Assembly: GCF_006782915.1 (NCBI RefSeq)
Contig: NZ_VCNP01000042.1
Span: 122,803 to 186,802 of the forward strand
Source: Streptomyces calvus
Lineage (GTDB): Bacteria > Actinomycetota > Actinomycetes > Streptomycetales > Streptomycetaceae
Direction of reading: 5' to 3'
Length of the DNA: 64,000 nt
Below, piece after piece: positions 8,364 through 16,338 of the stretch. The notes beneath the pieces were generated by a model, which was given only the letters and a program-made list of their open reading frames with translations, was not told the origin of the DNA and made no database searches. The position numbers and the translations under genes were made by a program. The number at the start of each line of letters is the position of its first letter. Positions within the stretch are counted from its first letter, which is position 1.

Positions 8364-8547
8364 CGGCCGGCCGCGCCACCAGCAGCGCCAGCAGTACGGC
8401 CCCGGCGGAGCTGCACCGCGGGCTGTTGGCCCGGATGCCTATGGTGAGCAGCAGCAGGCCGACGAGGCCGGCCATGCCGTACCGCCACTGGACCAGCTGC
8501 TCGATGGTGATCACGACGACGGCGGAGATCAGGGCGAGGACGGGCAT
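8353..8547 (-). CDS. Small two-helix membrane protein between devE and devA
   Basis: A 64-residue product with two hydrophobic stretches ('MPVLALISAVVVITIEQLV' at 1-19 and 'MAGLVGLLLLTIGI' at about 25-38), plus a third weaker one at the C-terminus. It is transcribed opposite to both dev regulators. The ATG at 8547 has GGGGGA about 6 nt upstream, whereas the reading frame extended to 8625 starts inside the devA control region. A small gene sits in this position in S. coelicolor too, as I recall. The function is unknown. Confidence 0.6.
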   Translation of the reverse strand: MPVLALISAVVVITIEQLVQWRYGMAGLVGLLLLTIGIRANSPRCSSAGAVLLALLVARPAVSW

Positions 8548-8597
8548 GGTGTTCCCCCTTCGGGCCTGCGGTCGCGGCTGCGACGGAATCACAACGT

Positions 8598-8621
8598 CCG
8601 CCAACTTGAGTGAGTTGGCGG
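8598..8621. promoter_or_regulatory. Palindromic operator upstream of devA
   Basis: CCGCCAACT-6 nt-AGTTGGCGG is a perfect 9-bp inverted repeat. It shares the CCAACT/AGTTGG core with the devE operator and lies 94 nt before the devA start. Published work describes DevA autoregulation, which fits. Confidence 0.6.
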
Positions 8622-8702
8622 CCAACTCTGTTTAAGTTGTCCCCACTTGGCTAGTACTCATAAACAACTTCCAAATAACTCGCCGTAGATGGGTGGGAGT
8701 TG

Positions 8703-8708
8703 TAGCGT
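8703..8708 (+). promoter_or_regulatory. Leaderless -10 of devA
   Basis: TAGCGT ends 6 nt before GTG 8715, with the same flanking bases and geometry as the devE promoter. Confidence 0.55.
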
Positions 8709-8714
8709 TTGGTC

Positions 8715-9590
8715 GTGACCCAGGAGAACGTGGCAGTGAACGGCAGCAGCAGGCTCTCGCCCCAGGAGATCGCCGACATCCTGCGGGAACGCATCCGGGC
8801 CGGTCGGCTGAAGGCGGGCGACCGCCTGCCGACCCAGGCCGAGCTGGCCGAGGAGTTCGGCGTGGAGCGCGGCACCGTGCGCCAGGCCGTGCGCGCGCTC
8901 CAGGAGGACGGACTGCTCAGCAACGTCAGCAAGGGCAGCCCGCCGCGGATCGCCGAGCCGGCGCCCGTCCGGGAGGAGCCGCAGCCGACGATGGTGGGCC
9001 TCGCGCCGCGCCTGACGGAGGCGTTCGCCCCGGCCCAGGTGCGCATCGACGCGGTCTGCCTGACCGCCGAGAGCTTCATGCTGGCGCTCGGCGAGCCCGT
9101 CCGGCACATCCACGAGGGCCGCATCCGCCCGACGTCGGTCGACGTCCGCATCATGCTGCCGTCCCGGGAGATCAACCTCGCCTTCCCCGTCCCCGTCACG
9201 GAGGACGACGGCGGGAACAGCGCGGTGCACGACCGCTGGCTGGCGATGCGCAACGCCCAGGCCCGGGGGCTCCAGCACAACCTCCTGGCCCTGCGCGCCA
9301 CCCACGGCATCGACGTACGGGTGTCGTTCCGTGCGCTGCCGTTCACGCCGCCGGTGAAGCTGTACCTGCTCAACGGCGAGGAGGCGCTGATCGGCTACTA
9401 CATGCTGACCCGCCGCGAGGAGGAGTGGGAGAGCCGCACCCTGGAGATGTACGACGTGCTGGGCTCCCAGTCGCTGCTGTTCTCCTTCCTCAAGCGGGCC
9501 GGCCGGCGGGACCAGGCGTTCGTGGAGGAATCCCAGAAGTGGTTCGACGCCCTCTGGGAAACCATCACCACGGACCTGACACTCTCCTAG
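8715..9590 (+). CDS. devA: GntR-family developmental regulator DevA
   Basis: A 291-residue GntR regulator required for normal aerial development in S. coelicolor. The HTH region ('LKAGDRLPTQAELAEEFGVE', about 35-54) is followed by a ligand-like domain shared with DevE. The two proteins align along their whole length, including 'VHDRWLAMRNAQARG' against 'VHERWLAMRNAQGQV'. The start GTG 8715 follows the leaderless -10; an in-frame TTG at 8709 lies inside the promoter spacer and is rejected. The stop TAG shares its G with the devB GTG start, so devAB are translationally coupled, as reported for the S. coelicolor operon. Confidence 0.85.
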   Translation: MTQENVAVNGSSRLSPQEIADILRERIRAGRLKAGDRLPTQAELAEEFGVERGTVRQAVRALQEDGLLSNVSKGSPPRIAEPAPVREEPQPTMVGLAPRLTEAFAPAQVRIDAVCLTAESFMLALGEPVRHIHEGRIRPTSVDVRIMLPSREINLAFPVPVTEDDGGNSAVHDRWLAMRNAQARGLQHNLLALRATHGIDVRVSFRALPFTPPVKLYLLNGEEALIGYYMLTRREEEWESRTLEMYDVLGSQSLLFSFLKRAGRRDQAFVEESQKWFDALWETITTDLTLS

Positions 9591-10333
9591 TGACTTCTGA
9601 TGCGACACAGACCGGTCCGGTGACGGAAGTGACCGAGACGGAACCGAACGAACTACGGAACCTGATCAAAGGTGCCCGTGTGGTGCTGTGGGACTTCGAC
9701 GGGCCCGTCTGCCGCCTGTTCGCCGGGCACTCGGCGGAGCGGGTGGCGAACGACCTGGCGTCCTGGCTGGAGGGGCGCGGCCTGCACGGGCTGCTGACGG
9801 AGACCGAACGCGACTCGCTGGACCCGCACGTGGTGCTGCGCGCCGTCGACCGCCGCCACCCGGGCAGCGACCTGGTCGCGGAGCTGGAGGAACGCCTCAC
9901 CAAGGAGGAGTTGCGGGCCACCGCCACGGCGATGCCCACCCCGTACGCCGACCCGCTGATCCGCACCTGGACCGCGGTGGGCTCCCGGCTGGCCGTCGCC
10001 ACCAACAACTCCCCGCGCGTGGTCCGCGAGTACCTGGACTCCCGCGGTCTCGTCTCCTGCTTCGCCCCGCACATCTACGGCCGCACCCAGGAGCTGAACC
10101 ACCTCAAACCCCACCCGCACTGCATCCACCGCGCCCTGAACGCCATGGGCGCCGCCCCGGCGACCGCGCTGATGATCGGCGACACCCCGTCGGACCTGCT
10201 CGCCGCCCGCGCGGCCGGCGTGCCGTTCCTCGGCTACGCCCGCAACGAACGCAAGGGCAAGCTGCTGCGGGACGCGGGGGCGGAGATGGTCGTGGACTCG
10301 CTGGAGCCGGTGCTGCGGGCGGTCCGTTCCTGA
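9590..10333 (+). CDS. devB: HAD-superfamily phosphatase DevB
   Basis: A 247-residue HAD-type hydrolase co-transcribed with devA. Motif I is 'VVLWDFDGPV' (about 34-43, DxD nucleophile and acid), motif II 'VATNNS', motif III the Lys in 'HLKPHP', and motif IV 'IGDTPSDLLAA'. The helical cap lies between motifs I and II, as in phosphoglycolate phosphatase-like members. The GTG at 9590 overlaps the devA stop; a GTG at 9620 is possible. The physiological substrate is unknown. Confidence 0.82.
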   Translation: MTSDATQTGPVTEVTETEPNELRNLIKGARVVLWDFDGPVCRLFAGHSAERVANDLASWLEGRGLHGLLTETERDSLDPHVVLRAVDRRHPGSDLVAELEERLTKEELRATATAMPTPYADPLIRTWTAVGSRLAVATNNSPRVVREYLDSRGLVSCFAPHIYGRTQELNHLKPHPHCIHRALNAMGAAPATALMIGDTPSDLLAARAAGVPFLGYARNERKGKLLRDAGAEMVVDSLEPVLRAVRS

Positions 10334-10518
10334 CGCCCGGCCCGCCGGTCGTGCCGGTGCGGCAGCCCCTCCGCGCCGTACACGCGCGCGTACGACGTCC
10401 TCCGGTGGGGCGACTTCGGCGAACGGGACGAGTCCGATGGGAAGCGCGGCGACGGCGGGAGTAACGTACTGCCACTTCTGTCACCCGCGGAAGGGTCCAG
10501 TGCGAGAGAAACGGGCCC

Positions 10519-11694
10519 ATGTCACCCGAAACACCTTCTGCCGCCCGGCGGCACGCGGTCCAGGCGTGCGGGAACGCCAGTGCGGTCGAGGGGCCCCTCC
10601 AGGGCTACCACCACGAGACCTACGTCTTCCCCCTGGCCGACGACACTGCCGGCGACCGGACCGACGGCCGGACCGGCGACCGGACCGGCGACCGGACCGG
10701 CGACGTGACCGGTGACGTGACCGGTGACGGGTCGGGGACGGCCGCGCCCGCACGGTGGAAGTGCCGGGAGCCGCGCACCGGTCTGCTCTGGTTCGACCGG
10801 CGCTGCTTCGACTCCGAGGAGCAGCTGCTCGGCGCGCTGAGCGGACGGATCACGGGCATCCCGCGCATCAGGGAGTTCGGCGGGCTGCGGCTGCAACGTT
10901 TCGTCGAGGGGCGGACGCTCGGCGCGCTGCGGACGTCCGGCCGCTCGATCCCGGGCCCGCTGCTCGCGCAGATCGTGCGGCTCTTCCGCGAACTGGCCGC
11001 GGTCACACCGGAGACGCTCGTCGTGAAACGGCGCTGCGAGGCACGGGACCGTCCCGAGGACGGTGACACGAACGGGTTCCTGGAACGGCTGGTCTGCTTC
11101 ACGGAGGACAGCGTCTACCGGGCGAACCTGGACGACTTCGGTGCGCTGTTCGAGGCGGCCGGAGTGGACGGCGACGCCTTCCACCACCTCAGGAAACACG
11201 TGTCGGGCCTGACCGGGCGCCCCTTCTGCCTGCTCCACGCCGACCTGCACCGCGAGAACTTCGTCGTGGACCCCGGGCAGCGGCTGTGGACGATCGACTG
11301 GGAACTCGCCATGGTCGGCGACCCGCTGTACGACCTGGCCACCCACCTGTACCTGATGCGCTATCCGGAGTGGCAGGCCCGCGTGCTCACCCGGCGGTGG
11401 GTGGCCGCCGTCGAGGCGGTGCGGCCGGGCGGTTCGCGGGGCTGGCGGCACGACCTGCCGCTGCTCATCGACTACAAGCGGGCCCAGTCGGTGTTCACCG
11501 ACCTCATCCGCGCGGCCCTCTCCCTGGGCCCCGAGCACGACACCGGCCGGCGGCAGCTGCTGCGCACGGGCGCCAAGCTGCACCGGATCCTGGCCGGCGC
11601 CGCCGTGCCGCTCGGCCTGGACTCGGTGCCGGCCCCGGAGCGGATCGCGGACGCCCTGGCGGACTGGCGGCGCCGCCACGGGCCGACCGGCTGA
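10519..11694 (+). CDS. Aminoglycoside-phosphotransferase-like kinase
   Basis: A 391-residue protein of the APH/choline-kinase-like fold. The catalytic loop is 'LLHADLHRENFVVD' (H-x-D-x4-N, about 239-252), and the metal-binding acidic motif is 'TIDWELAMVGDPLYDLA' (about 260-276). The nucleotide lobe is interrupted at about 41-72 by a low-complexity (G-D-R/V-T)n segment encoded by a 12-nt tandem repeat, which probably forms a surface loop. The substrate is unknown; many Streptomyces APH-like proteins act on small molecules other than drugs. The ribosome site is weak. The stop codon lies in the first copy of a 49-nt repeat array. Confidence 0.72.
   Translation: MSPETPSAARRHAVQACGNASAVEGPLQGYHHETYVFPLADDTAGDRTDGRTGDRTGDRTGDVTGDVTGDGSGTAAPARWKCREPRTGLLWFDRRCFDSEEQLLGALSGRITGIPRIREFGGLRLQRFVEGRTLGALRTSGRSIPGPLLAQIVRLFRELAAVTPETLVVKRRCEARDRPEDGDTNGFLERLVCFTEDSVYRANLDDFGALFEAAGVDGDAFHHLRKHVSGLTGRPFCLLHADLHRENFVVDPGQRLWTIDWELAMVGDPLYDLATHLYLMRYPEWQARVLTRRWVAAVEAVRPGGSRGWRHDLPLLIDYKRAQSVFTDLIRAALSLGPEHDTGRRQLLRTGAKLHRILAGAAVPLGLDSVPAPERIADALADWRRRHGPTG
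10651..10722 (+). repeat. 12-nt tandem repeat inside the phosphotransferase gene
   Basis: About six in-frame copies of GGCGACCGGACC and variants, encoding GDRT/GDVT units in the N-terminal lobe. The length is likely to vary between strains. Confidence 0.7.
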
Positions 11695-12017
11695 GGCGTC
11701 CCGCGCGGGCCGGGGGGTGAGGTGTCCCGGGCCGGTCGGCTGAGACGTCTCGCGCGGGTCGGGGGGTGAGGTGTCCCGGGCCGGTCGGCTGAGACGTCCC
11801 GCGCGGGCCGGGGCTGAGGCGCCACGGGCCGGGCGGCCGAGACGGCCCCGGTGGGTTCCGGAGCGCGGCGGGACATCGGTCCGGGGCCGGGGCTGAGGCG
11901 TCGCGGGCCGGTCGGCTGAGGCGTGCCGCGCGGGCCGGGGGGTGAGGCGTCGCGGGCCGGCCGGCTGAGACGGCCCCGGTGGGTTGCGGAGCGCGGTGGG
12001 ACATCGGTCCGGGGCCG
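11683..12017. repeat. 49-nt tandem repeats plus a 128-nt-spaced duplication downstream of the phosphotransferase
   Basis: Units beginning near 11683, 11732 and 11781 are about 49 nt apart and share a CCGGTCGGCTGAGACGTC-like core; the first contains the gene's TGA stop. Further on, a block starting GAGACGGCCCCGGTGGGTT occurs at 11839 and again at 11967. The rest of this 347-nt gap holds no gene. Confidence 0.7.
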
Positions 12018-12029
12018 GGGCCGGGACCG

Positions 12030-12035
12030 TAGGCT
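12030..12035 (+). promoter_or_regulatory. Leaderless -10 of the TetR gene
   Basis: TAGGCT ends 6 nt before ATG 12042; no ribosome site is visible. Confidence 0.5.
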
Positions 12036-12041
12036 CGGCGC

Positions 12042-12671
12042 ATGAGCGAGATCGGGCTGCGCGAGCGCAAGAAGCAGCGGACCTACCGGACCGTGTCGGA
12101 CACCGCGATCCGGCTGTTCCTCCAGCGGGGCTTCGACGCGGTGTCCGTGGCCGAGGTGGCCGCCGCCGCCGAGATCTCCAAGCCGACGCTCTTCCGGTAC
12201 TTCCCGGCGAAGGAGGACCTCGTCCTGTACCGGATCGCCGACCACGAGGGCGAGGCCGCGCGGGTGGCGGGCGAGGGGCCGACGCCGGTGGAGGCGCTGC
12301 GCCGGCACTTCCTGGAGGGGCTGCGGCGCCGCGACCCGGTCACCGGGCTCAGCGACGATCCCGAGGTGCTGGCCTTCCACTCGCTGCTGTACGGCACTCC
12401 GGCGCTGGTCGCGCGACTGTACGGGCATCTGGAGCGGTCCGAGGAGGCACTGGCGGAGGCGCTCGGCGGAGGGCTCGGCGGGCGCCTCGCCGCCGGACAG
12501 ATCGTCGCCGTACGGCGGATCCTCGCGCAGGAGAACTGGCGCCGGATCGCGGCGGGGGAGCGGGTCGAGGAGGTGCGGGGCGACGCGGTGGCGGCGGCGG
12601 AGCGGGCGTTCGGGGTGCTGGCGGAGGCGGTGCCGCGGCTGCTGGGGGAGCGTGCGGCGGCTCGCGGGTGA
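12042..12671 (+). CDS. TetR-family transcriptional regulator
   Basis: A 209-residue TetR protein with the standard N-terminal HTH ('VAEVAAAAEISKPTLFRYFPAKEDLVLY', about 36-63) and an all-helical ligand domain. It lies 111 nt upstream of helR on the same strand. Regulation of itself and of helR is a reasonable guess, but no convincing shared operator was found. The ligand is unknown. Confidence 0.82.
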   Translation: MSEIGLRERKKQRTYRTVSDTAIRLFLQRGFDAVSVAEVAAAAEISKPTLFRYFPAKEDLVLYRIADHEGEAARVAGEGPTPVEALRRHFLEGLRRRDPVTGLSDDPEVLAFHSLLYGTPALVARLYGHLERSEEALAEALGGGLGGRLAAGQIVAVRRILAQENWRRIAAGERVEEVRGDAVAAAERAFGVLAEAVPRLLGERAAARG

Positions 12672-12769
12672 GGCGCGGTGCGGGTCGGCCGAGCCATCGG
12701 GTGTCACGGCAGCGCGGCGCGCCTCCCGCTTGAGGCAGAGTAAAAAATGTAACTCGGTTGCTTTTTCGG

Positions 12770-12775
12770 TACGCT
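12770..12775 (+). promoter_or_regulatory. Leaderless -10 of helR
   Basis: TACGCT ends 7 nt before ATG 12783, in an AT-rich stretch (12741-12775) unlike its surroundings. I did not find the GGGGCTTGC-type rifamycin-associated palindrome upstream. Confidence 0.45.
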
Positions 12776-12782
12776 CGGTGGA

Positions 12783-14843
12783 ATGACGTCACCCGAGCCC
12801 GCCCTCCGGCACGCCCTCACCCACGAACGCGCCCACCACGACCGCTGCCGCAGCGCCCTCGCCGCCATGCTGGACGGCGCCCGGGAGGAGGTCGTCACCG
12901 GCGAGGACGTCTCCGCCTCCGGCGCCGACGCCGAGGTCCTCGGCCGCCGGCTGCGCAGCCGCGCCGAGGAACTGCGCGAACTGCCTCCGGGCCCGCTCTT
13001 CTTCGGCCGCCTAGACTTCACGGACACCGACGACAGCGGCGGCCGCACCGGCACCGGCCACGCCGGGCAGAGCTATCACGTCGGGCGGCTGCGGATCACC
13101 GAGCACCCGGCCGCCCCGCCCCTCGTCGTCGACTGGCGGGCGCCCGTCTCCCGCGCCTTCTACCAGGCCTCCGCCCGCGATCCGCAGGGCGTCGCCGTGC
13201 GCCGCCGGTTCGGCTGGGCGCCCGGCAGCCGGGGCGACTCCGCCGACCTGACCGGTCTGGAGGACGAGCACCTCGCGCGCGGCGAGGAACGGGTCAGCGG
13301 CATCGTCGCCCGGGAGATCGAGCGGCCCCGCGTCGGCCCCATGCGGGACATCGCGGCCACCATCCAGCCCGAACAGGACGACCTGGTCCGCGGGGACCTG
13401 GGCGCCTCCGTGTGCGTGCAGGGCGCGCCCGGCACCGGCAAGACCGCCGTCGGCCTGCACCGGGCGGCGTATCTGCTCTACAGCCACCCGGGCCGCATCC
13501 GGCGCGGCGGACTGCTCGTCCTCGGACCCAACCGCACCTTCCTGTCGTACATCTCCGAGGTGCTGCCCGCCCTCGGCGAGACCGGCGTGCGGCAGTCGAC
13601 CCTGGCCGAGGAGATCGCCCGGCAGCCGGTCACCGGGACGGACTCCGGGCCGGCCGCCGTCCTCAAGCACGACGAGCGGATGGCCGAGGTGCTGCGCCGT
13701 GCGCTGTACGCGCGGGTGCGCACCGGCCGGGCCGACGCCCTCGCCGTGCCCGACGGCTCCTACCGCTGGCGCGTCGAGCCGGAGGAGACCGCCGCGATCG
13801 TCGCCGACGTACGGGCCGAGGAACCGCCGTACGCCGTCGGGCGGGAGCGGGTGCGGGCCCGGATCGTGCGGGTCCTGCGGGAGCGGGCCGAGCGGCGCGG
13901 CGGGCCGCGGTCCACCGCCTGGGTCCGCCGGATCGAACGCGCGCGCCCGGTGTCCGCGTACGTCGACGCCGTGTGGCCCCGGGTGCGCGCGGAGGAGGTG
14001 CTGGCCGGGCTGCTCGGCGACCCGGAGGCGCTGGCCGCCGCGGCCGACGGCGTGCTGGACGACGTGGAGCAGAAGGCGCTGCTGTGGGCGAGGCCGCCGC
14101 GCTCGTGGAAGTCGGCGCGCTGGTCGGCCGCCGACGCGGTGCTGCTGGACGAGATCGCCGGGCTGATCGAGCACCCGGACGGGTACGGCCACGTCGTGGT
14201 CGACGAGGCCCAGGACCTCTCCCCGATGGAGTGCCGGGCGGTCGCCCGCCGCGCCGCCTTCGGTTCGCTCACCGTGCTCGGCGACCTGGCGCAGGGCACC
14301 ACGCCGTGGGCGGCCCGCTCCTGGCCCGCGGTGCTGCGGCACCTGGGGAAGCCGGACGCGGCGGTGGTCCCGCTGACCACCGGATTCCGGGTGCCGCAGG
14401 CGGTGGTGGCGCTCGCCAACCGGCTGCTGGAACGGCTGGACGTCGATGTTCCGGCGGCCCGTTCGCTGCGCCGCGACGGCGCGTTGCGCCTGCGGGAGGT
14501 CGCCGCGCCGGACGCGCTGCCGGACGCGGTGGTGGCCGCCGTGCGGGACGCGCTGGGGCGCGAGGGCAGCGTCGGGGTCGTCGCGGCGGACGCGCAGGTG
14601 CCCCGGCTGCGGGAGGCGCTGGCCGGGGCGGGGGTGGACGCGGCGGGGCCCGAGGAGGTGGGTGCGCGGGTCTCCGTGGTGCCGGCGAGCCTGGTCAAGG
14701 GCCTGGAGTACGACCACGTGGTGGCCGTCGAACCGGCCGACGTGGCGGAGGCGGAGGAGCGCGGCCTGCACCGGCTGTACGTGGTGCTGACCCGGGCGGT
14801 CTCCCGGTTGGAGGTGGTGCACGCCCGCCCCCTGCCGTTCTGA
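12783..14843 (+). CDS. helR: UvrD/HelD-like ATPase, HelR type
   Basis: A 686-residue superfamily-1 helicase-like ATPase of the HelD/HelR group. These proteins bind RNA polymerase rather than unwind DNA; Streptomyces and Mycobacterium HelR displaces rifamycins. Visible features are an N-terminal coiled region, 'VQGAPGTGKTAVGLH' Walker A (about 216-230), 'VVVDEAQDLSP' Walker B with the DEAQ box (about 472-482), and the C-terminal 'LTRAVSRLEVVHA' motif. Length fits the family. The assignment to HelR rather than another HelD-like class rests on overall resemblance and the neighbouring TetR gene. A distant possibility is a DNA-repair helicase. Confidence 0.78.
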   Translation: MTSPEPALRHALTHERAHHDRCRSALAAMLDGAREEVVTGEDVSASGADAEVLGRRLRSRAEELRELPPGPLFFGRLDFTDTDDSGGRTGTGHAGQSYHVGRLRITEHPAAPPLVVDWRAPVSRAFYQASARDPQGVAVRRRFGWAPGSRGDSADLTGLEDEHLARGEERVSGIVAREIERPRVGPMRDIAATIQPEQDDLVRGDLGASVCVQGAPGTGKTAVGLHRAAYLLYSHPGRIRRGGLLVLGPNRTFLSYISEVLPALGETGVRQSTLAEEIARQPVTGTDSGPAAVLKHDERMAEVLRRALYARVRTGRADALAVPDGSYRWRVEPEETAAIVADVRAEEPPYAVGRERVRARIVRVLRERAERRGGPRSTAWVRRIERARPVSAYVDAVWPRVRAEEVLAGLLGDPEALAAAADGVLDDVEQKALLWARPPRSWKSARWSAADAVLLDEIAGLIEHPDGYGHVVVDEAQDLSPMECRAVARRAAFGSLTVLGDLAQGTTPWAARSWPAVLRHLGKPDAAVVPLTTGFRVPQAVVALANRLLERLDVDVPAARSLRRDGALRLREVAAPDALPDAVVAAVRDALGREGSVGVVAADAQVPRLREALAGAGVDAAGPEEVGARVSVVPASLVKGLEYDHVVAVEPADVAEAEERGLHRLYVVLTRAVSRLEVVHARPLPF

Positions 14844-14859
14844 GACCGCCCGGGCCGGG

Positions 14860-15759
14860 TCAGCGGCGGGCGAGCAGTTCGGCGACCCGGGTGAACCCGT
14901 CCGTGCCGTGTCCGAGCGCGACGACCCGCCGCGCCTGCCCCTCGATCACGCGCATCACGCTCGCGTCGATGCCGTGGGCCTCGGCGGCGTGCACCACGTG
15001 GGACATGGTCGACACGGCCGAGGTGATGGGGTTCAGCTCGCCCGAGTACGTGCCGGCGTCGGCGTCGGCAGCGAACTCCGTGAACAGCGGCGGCAGGATC
15101 GCGGCGATGCCGCCGGCGAAGGGGGCGAGTTCGGTGGCGGTGACACCCTCGGCGCGGGCCACCGCGAGGGCGTGCGCGTAGCCCGCCATCGCCGTCCAGA
15201 AGATGTCGAGCAGCGCGATGTCGTACGCCGCCGCCCGGCCGATGTCCTCCCCGAGGTGGGTCTGGCTGCCGCCCAGCGCCGCCAGCACCGGCCGGTGCTC
15301 CCGGTACAGCTCCTCGGGGCCGCTGAGCAGGAACACCGCGTCGTCCGTGCCGATGGTCGGGGTGGGCGTCATGATCGCGCCGTCCAGGTAGCGGATGCCG
15401 TGCCGCTCGGCCCACTCGGCGGTGTCCCGGGCGCGGTCGGGCGTGTCGGCGGTCAGGTTCGCGACCGTGCGGCCCTTGAGGACGGCGGCGACGGCGTCCT
15501 GGCGCAGCACGGCGTCGGAGGCGTCGTAGTTCACCACGCAGACGACGGTGAGCGGGGACGCGGCGACCGCCGCCTCCGGTGAGGGCGCCGCCGTCGCGCC
15601 ACGGGCCACCAGGTCGCCGTCCCGGCCCGGGGTGCGGTTCCACACGGTGGTGCGCAGACCGGCGTCCAGGAAGGCGCCGGCCAGCGCGCGGCCCATCGGG
15701 CCGAGCCCGAGGACGGTGACGGCGGACTGCTCGGATGACGGGTCGGTGTGCACGGACAT
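14860..15759 (-). CDS. NAD(P)-dependent imine reductase-like oxidoreductase
   Basis: A 299-residue member of the beta-hydroxyacid dehydrogenase/imine reductase group. The Rossmann motif 'VLGLGPMGRALAGAFLDAG' (about 16-34) is followed by 'WNRTPGR', whose Asn-Arg-Thr favours NADPH. 'NLTADTPDRARD' and 'LDGAIMTPTPTIG' are characteristic IRED segments. The all-helical C-terminal half forms the dimer and active site. It is divergent from an HxlR regulator across a 50-nt gap, so the regulator probably controls it. GGGAG precedes the ATG. The substrate is unknown. Confidence 0.78.
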   Translation of the reverse strand: MSVHTDPSSEQSAVTVLGLGPMGRALAGAFLDAGLRTTVWNRTPGRDGDLVARGATAAPSPEAAVAASPLTVVCVVNYDASDAVLRQDAVAAVLKGRTVANLTADTPDRARDTAEWAERHGIRYLDGAIMTPTPTIGTDDAVFLLSGPEELYREHRPVLAALGGSQTHLGEDIGRAAAYDIALLDIFWTAMAGYAHALAVARAEGVTATELAPFAGGIAAILPPLFTEFAADADAGTYSGELNPITSAVSTMSHVVHAAEAHGIDASVMRVIEGQARRVVALGHGTDGFTRVAELLARR

Positions 15760-15809
15760 GCTCGAACTCCCGTAATATGCAGGGCAATTGATGAGGAAAG
15801 GGGCAGGGC

Positions 15810-16175
15810 ATGGCGCAGCGACGGCACGATCCGAACGTCTGCGGAGTGACCGCCGCCATTGCCGTGATCGAGGGCAAGTGGAAGACCACGCTGCTGTGGC
15901 AGCTGGAATCCGGTCCGCACCGGCCGGCCGAACTGCGCCGACGGGTGCCGGGCCTCACCGAGAAGGTGCTGACCCAGGCGCTGCGCGAGATGGAGGCGGA
16001 CGGACTGGTGGACCGGCGGGTGTACGACGTGCTTCCGCTGAAGACCGAGTACTCCCTGACCCCGTTCGGCCGGGATCTCGCCGAGGCCCTCTCCCCCCTT
16101 TCCGACTGGGGCCACCGCCGCCTGGACCGACTGGCCCACGACGCGGCAGACACCCGCGAGGCCACCGCCTCCTGA
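15810..16175 (+). CDS. HxlR-family transcriptional regulator
   Basis: A 121-residue winged-helix regulator with the hallmark N-terminal Cys-containing segment ('DPNVCGVTAAIAVIEGKWKTTLLW', about 7-30) and the family 'LPLKTEYSLTPFG' wing. It is divergent from the imine reductase and probably represses it, with a small electrophile or redox signal sensed through the single Cys; this is inferred from relatives such as YodB and HypR. AAAGGGG precedes the ATG. Confidence 0.82.
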   Translation: MAQRRHDPNVCGVTAAIAVIEGKWKTTLLWQLESGPHRPAELRRRVPGLTEKVLTQALREMEADGLVDRRVYDVLPLKTEYSLTPFGRDLAEALSPLSDWGHRRLDRLAHDAADTREATAS

Positions 16176-16284
16176 CGCCTGCCCGTCCCCTTCAGTCTCG
16201 GCCGGGACCGGCGCGCTGCCCAGTACGCACAAAAAAGTGGGTACGTCGGCACGCGCGAGCGAGCGGGTGCGCCCGCGGGCGGGC

Positions 16285-16325
16285 GGTGCTGCCGGTCAGG
16301 TAGGACAGGTGGTGCTGCCGGTCAG
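16285..16325. repeat. 26-nt direct repeat at the FadR-type gene 3' end
   Basis: GGTGCTGCCGGTCAG occurs at 16285 and 16311. A third CGGTCAGGCGG lies at the stop codon of the minus-strand gene (16339). Confidence 0.55.
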
Positions 16326-16338
16326 ACGGTCGTGACGG

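Noticed and set aside
14908..15582. 224-codon plus-strand frame opposite the imine reductase
   Set aside because: Antisense shadow without motifs; the minus strand encodes a clear Rossmann enzyme.
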